Assembly (NCBI GenBank): GCA_965652025.1
Contig: CBFGTM010000053.1
Location: 1-24,927 of the forward strand
Direction: 5' to 3'
DNA length: 24,927 bases
Source of the DNA: CAVVWJ01 sp965652025
GTDB lineage: Bacteria > Gemmatimonadota > Gemmatimonadetes > Gemmatimonadales > GWC2-71-9
Shown: positions 23,568 through 24,927 of the stretch, in pieces
Layout: each line of letters begins with the position of its first letter
Position numbering within the stretch: the stretch's first letter is position 1
Notes under the pieces: model-generated
The model's database searches: none
What the model saw: only the letters and a program-made list of their open reading frames with translations
What the model was told of the DNA's origin: nothing
Program-made: the position numbers and the translations under genes

Positions 23568-24118
23568 GGCGCCACCTCCTCGCCCAGCCACACTCGGAGC
23601 CGGGAGTGGGCCCGCGCCAGCTGCGACTTGGAGAAGCTGGCGGTCTTGCCCATCATGGCGCCGATTTCGTCGTGGGTGTAGCCCTCCACGTCGTGCAGCC
23701 AGACCACGGCTCGCGAAGTCTCGGATAGCCGCTCCAGGGCCGCCTCCAGATCCATCCGGAGGTGGCTGTCCTCCTGCCGCTTCCCCATGACCTGATCATT
23801 CAGCTCGTCGGTGTCGCGATACTTGTTTCGGCGGATCCGCATGAGCGCCTTGCTGGCCGCGATGGTGCGGATCCATCCCCAGAGACTTCCCTCTTCCCGG
23901 TAGCGCCCGATGCTGCGGCAGACCTCGAAGAAGGTCTCCTGCAGGACGTCTTCGGCATCTTCGCTGGTGCGGCAGATCCGGCGCGCCAGGTTGTATACCG
24001 GGGACTCGAAAGCCCGGTACAACGCGCCGAGCGCTTCCGGGTCTCCGGTGCGGGCTCGGGCGACGACCGTTTCGGCTTGCGCGAGGAGAAAAGACTCCAT
24101 GAGGTAGGTCCCAGTCAT
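23564..24118 (-). CDS. ECF-type RNA polymerase sigma factor
   Basis: A 184-residue sigma-70 family protein with only regions 2 and 4. Region 2 contains LYRAFESPVYNLARRICRTSEDAEDVLQETFFEV and GSLWGWIRTIAASKALMRIRR. Region 4 contains LSETSRAVVWLHDVEGYTHDEIGAMMGKTASFSKSQLARAHSRLR. The usual region-4 SxGTVKSR block is altered to TASFSKSQ. Being translationally coupled to a membrane anti-sigma factor, it probably drives an envelope-stress regulon, likely including itself. ATG 24118 has no ribosome site; ATG 24100 (MESFLL) is an alternative start. Confidence 0.93.
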   Translation of the reverse strand: MTGTYLMESFLLAQAETVVARARTGDPEALGALYRAFESPVYNLARRICRTSEDAEDVLQETFFEVCRSIGRYREEGSLWGWIRTIAASKALMRIRRNKYRDTDELNDQVMGKRQEDSHLRMDLEAALERLSETSRAVVWLHDVEGYTHDEIGAMMGKTASFSKSQLARAHSRLRVWLGEEVAP

Positions 24119-24219
24119 GGCGATTCTAGGATGCCGGGGCCGGCTAAAGCGTTGCAGCGGCCAGGGTCAGTCTACTCTGAACGATAAACCCTGAAGGGTG
24201 CGTCTGGGAAAACCATGGG

Positions 24220-24600
24220 GGTTGAGGACCGACTGGTGGGCACTCCTCGGGGGGCGCTGCAGCACTCGACGGTCGGAGCCCGGGCGGCTCCCTGCCTGCC
24301 ATCGGGCGCGAACACGCAGTTCGCCCGGTCTCCTCCCCTCGTGCTGACGCGCCCCGTCGGAGTTCCCCACCAGTCGGTCCGCGAAGTTCAGTCCATACGA
24401 AACTGGGCCCGATCCCGCACTGGGGGCGGCGCCGGAGGGCACGTCAGCACGAGGCGAGGAGACCGGCACGTCGTGAGCGAACGCCGGTGTGCAAACGCAG
24501 CGCCCGGGCTCCGAGCATCGAGTGCTGCAGTGCCCAAGGAGCCGGCCCCAGTGCGGGATCAGAACACCGCTCTGCGCAGATTCGAGCTCAACGTTATTCT
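24220..24600. ncRNA. Highly structured element with four interlocked long-range helices
   Basis: Four pairs of long complementary segments fill this gene-free stretch: A 24226-24246 with A' 24359-24380 (15 perfect pairs plus 5); B 24257-24286 with B' 24501-24530 (13 and 14 pairs around a short mismatch); C 24325-24353 with C' 24438-24466 (27 of 29 identical); D 24411-24430 with D' 24541-24560 (19 of 20). The order A B C A' D C' B' D' makes A/A' and D/D' cross the long B-C/C'-B' stem. A local hairpin also lies at 24304-24326. Two mismatches become G-U pairs if the RNA is read from the minus strand, against one from the plus strand, so the strand is undecided. Open frames on both strands lack ribosome sites and only mirror the repeats. 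It matches no tRNA, tmRNA or RNase P signature that I know. Confidence 0.65.
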
Positions 24601-24606
24601 CCCACC

Positions 24607-24927
24607 ATGACGTCAACGACCACACCGCCGCATACCTGGCTCCATCACCTCAAGGACGAGGCCGACGCGGCCTTCCTGTATCGGGAACTGGCCGACGCCG
24701 AGCGGGACCCCGCCCGAGCCAACATCTACCGGCAGCTGGCGGGGGTCGAAGACCGACATGTCGAGATGTGGCGCAAGCTGCTCGCCGAGAACGGCCACGC
24801 CGTGGGCGTTCCCTCGCCTTCTCACGGCGCGCGGTTCCGGGCCTGGCTGGCTCGGAGACTGGGTACCGGGTTGCTCCTTCCGATGCTGCTGGAGGAAGAA
24901 GGCCGCGAGGTCAAAGGCTACCTGAGT
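24607..24927 (+). CDS. Ferritin-like domain protein (rubrerythrin/VIT1 type), partial
   Basis: The first 107 codons of a gene that runs off the window. The sequence (WLHHLKDEADAAFLYRELADAERDPARANIYRQLAGVEDRHVEMWRKLL) is the N-terminal half of a ferritin-like four-helix bundle. Metal-ligand candidates are the Glu of DEADAAFLYRELA and the ExxH of GVEDRHVEMW. In many bacteria this domain precedes a VIT1/CCC1 iron/manganese transporter domain, which the missing part could encode. No Shine-Dalgarno precedes the ATG, and the structured element ends just before it, so expression may depend on that element. Confidence 0.85.
   Translation, partial: MTSTTTPPHTWLHHLKDEADAAFLYRELADAERDPARANIYRQLAGVEDRHVEMWRKLLAENGHAVGVPSPSHGARFRAWLARRLGTGLLLPMLLEEEGREVKGYLS

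Noticed and set aside
24221..24591. GTTGAGG ... GCTCAAC ends reminiscent of integron attC core sites
   Set aside because: attC sites run RYYYAAC to GTTRRRY; here the motifs are in the opposite order, there is no integrase or cassette array, and the palindrome organisation is different.
24586..24597. gctcaacgttat as a possible promoter -10 for the ferritin-like gene
   Set aside because: No partner -35 at a suitable distance; the flanking sequence belongs to the structured element.
24220..24600. RNase P RNA or tmRNA
   Set aside because: The diagnostic RNase P sequence GAGGAAAGTCC and the tmRNA tRNA-like ends are absent on both strands.
24215..24610. Open frames on both strands (131 and 152 codons) across the structured element
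   Set aside because: Neither has a ribosome site or protein-like composition; they are low-information Arg/Ser/Pro-rich frames expected over GC-rich inverted repeats.

Overview
The window is a high-GC bacterial chromosome segment with densely packed genes and no tRNA, rRNA, CRISPR array or recognisable transposase. The gene types (outer-membrane proteins with AxA signal peptides, a split MacAB-TolC exporter, CPXCG and YggX-type small proteins, a sigma/anti-sigma pair) and the base composition would fit Gemmatimonadota or a relative. That assignment is an inference from style; no marker gene here proves it.

Layout. 298-1617 (minus): a two-gene unit of a SelW-like protein followed 3 bp later by 6-phosphofructokinase. 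The SelW-like gene is read through an in-frame TGA in a C-x-x-U motif with a SECIS-like hairpin just behind it. 1753-5938 (plus): an OmpA-family protein with five thrombospondin-3 repeats, a one-heme periplasmic cytochrome c and a YyaL-type thioredoxin-fold protein. 5989-8890: a cyclophilin, a DUF6941-like protein, an HD-domain protein and a cardiolipin-synthase-type phospholipase D protein. 8948-13618: TolC, ATPase, membrane-fusion protein and permease in one translationally coupled efflux operon, with a flavin amine oxidase 2 bp behind it. 14913-17433: a CPXCG protein on the minus strand, then a membrane PHP phosphoesterase and a FabH-type ketoacyl-ACP synthase III. 17489-19655: small unknown genes, a four-cysteine YggX relative and a DUF3187-like outer-membrane protein. 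19687-21600: a regulated aromatic amino acid locus with promoter, short leader ORF rich in Tyr/Trp/Phe, intrinsic terminator, then one polypeptide carrying prephenate dehydratase, ACT and DAHP synthase domains. 21709-24118 (minus): a GlsB/YeaQ membrane protein and a sigma / anti-sigma / double-PDZ operon. The window ends inside a ferritin-like gene.

Three things stand out. (1) The likely selenoprotein, which an automatic gene caller would miss because it reads as a 10-codon fragment. (2) A transcription-attenuation system for aromatic amino acid synthesis, possibly on a leaderless transcript, controlling a bifunctional first-and-last-step enzyme. (3) At 24226-24560, between the sigma-factor operon and the ferritin-like gene, an element built from four long complementary segment pairs (20-30 nt arms) in an interlocked order (A B C A' D C' B' D'). 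It has no convincing protein and is either an elaborate structured RNA or an unusual palindromic mobile element. It ends a few bases before an ATGA, which suggests but does not prove a HEARO/omega-RNA type insertion.

Heptameric (7-bp) tandem repeats occur at three places: directly behind two unrelated genes in the same orientation, and inside the catalytic domain of the PHP gene, where a copy-number change would shift the frame.
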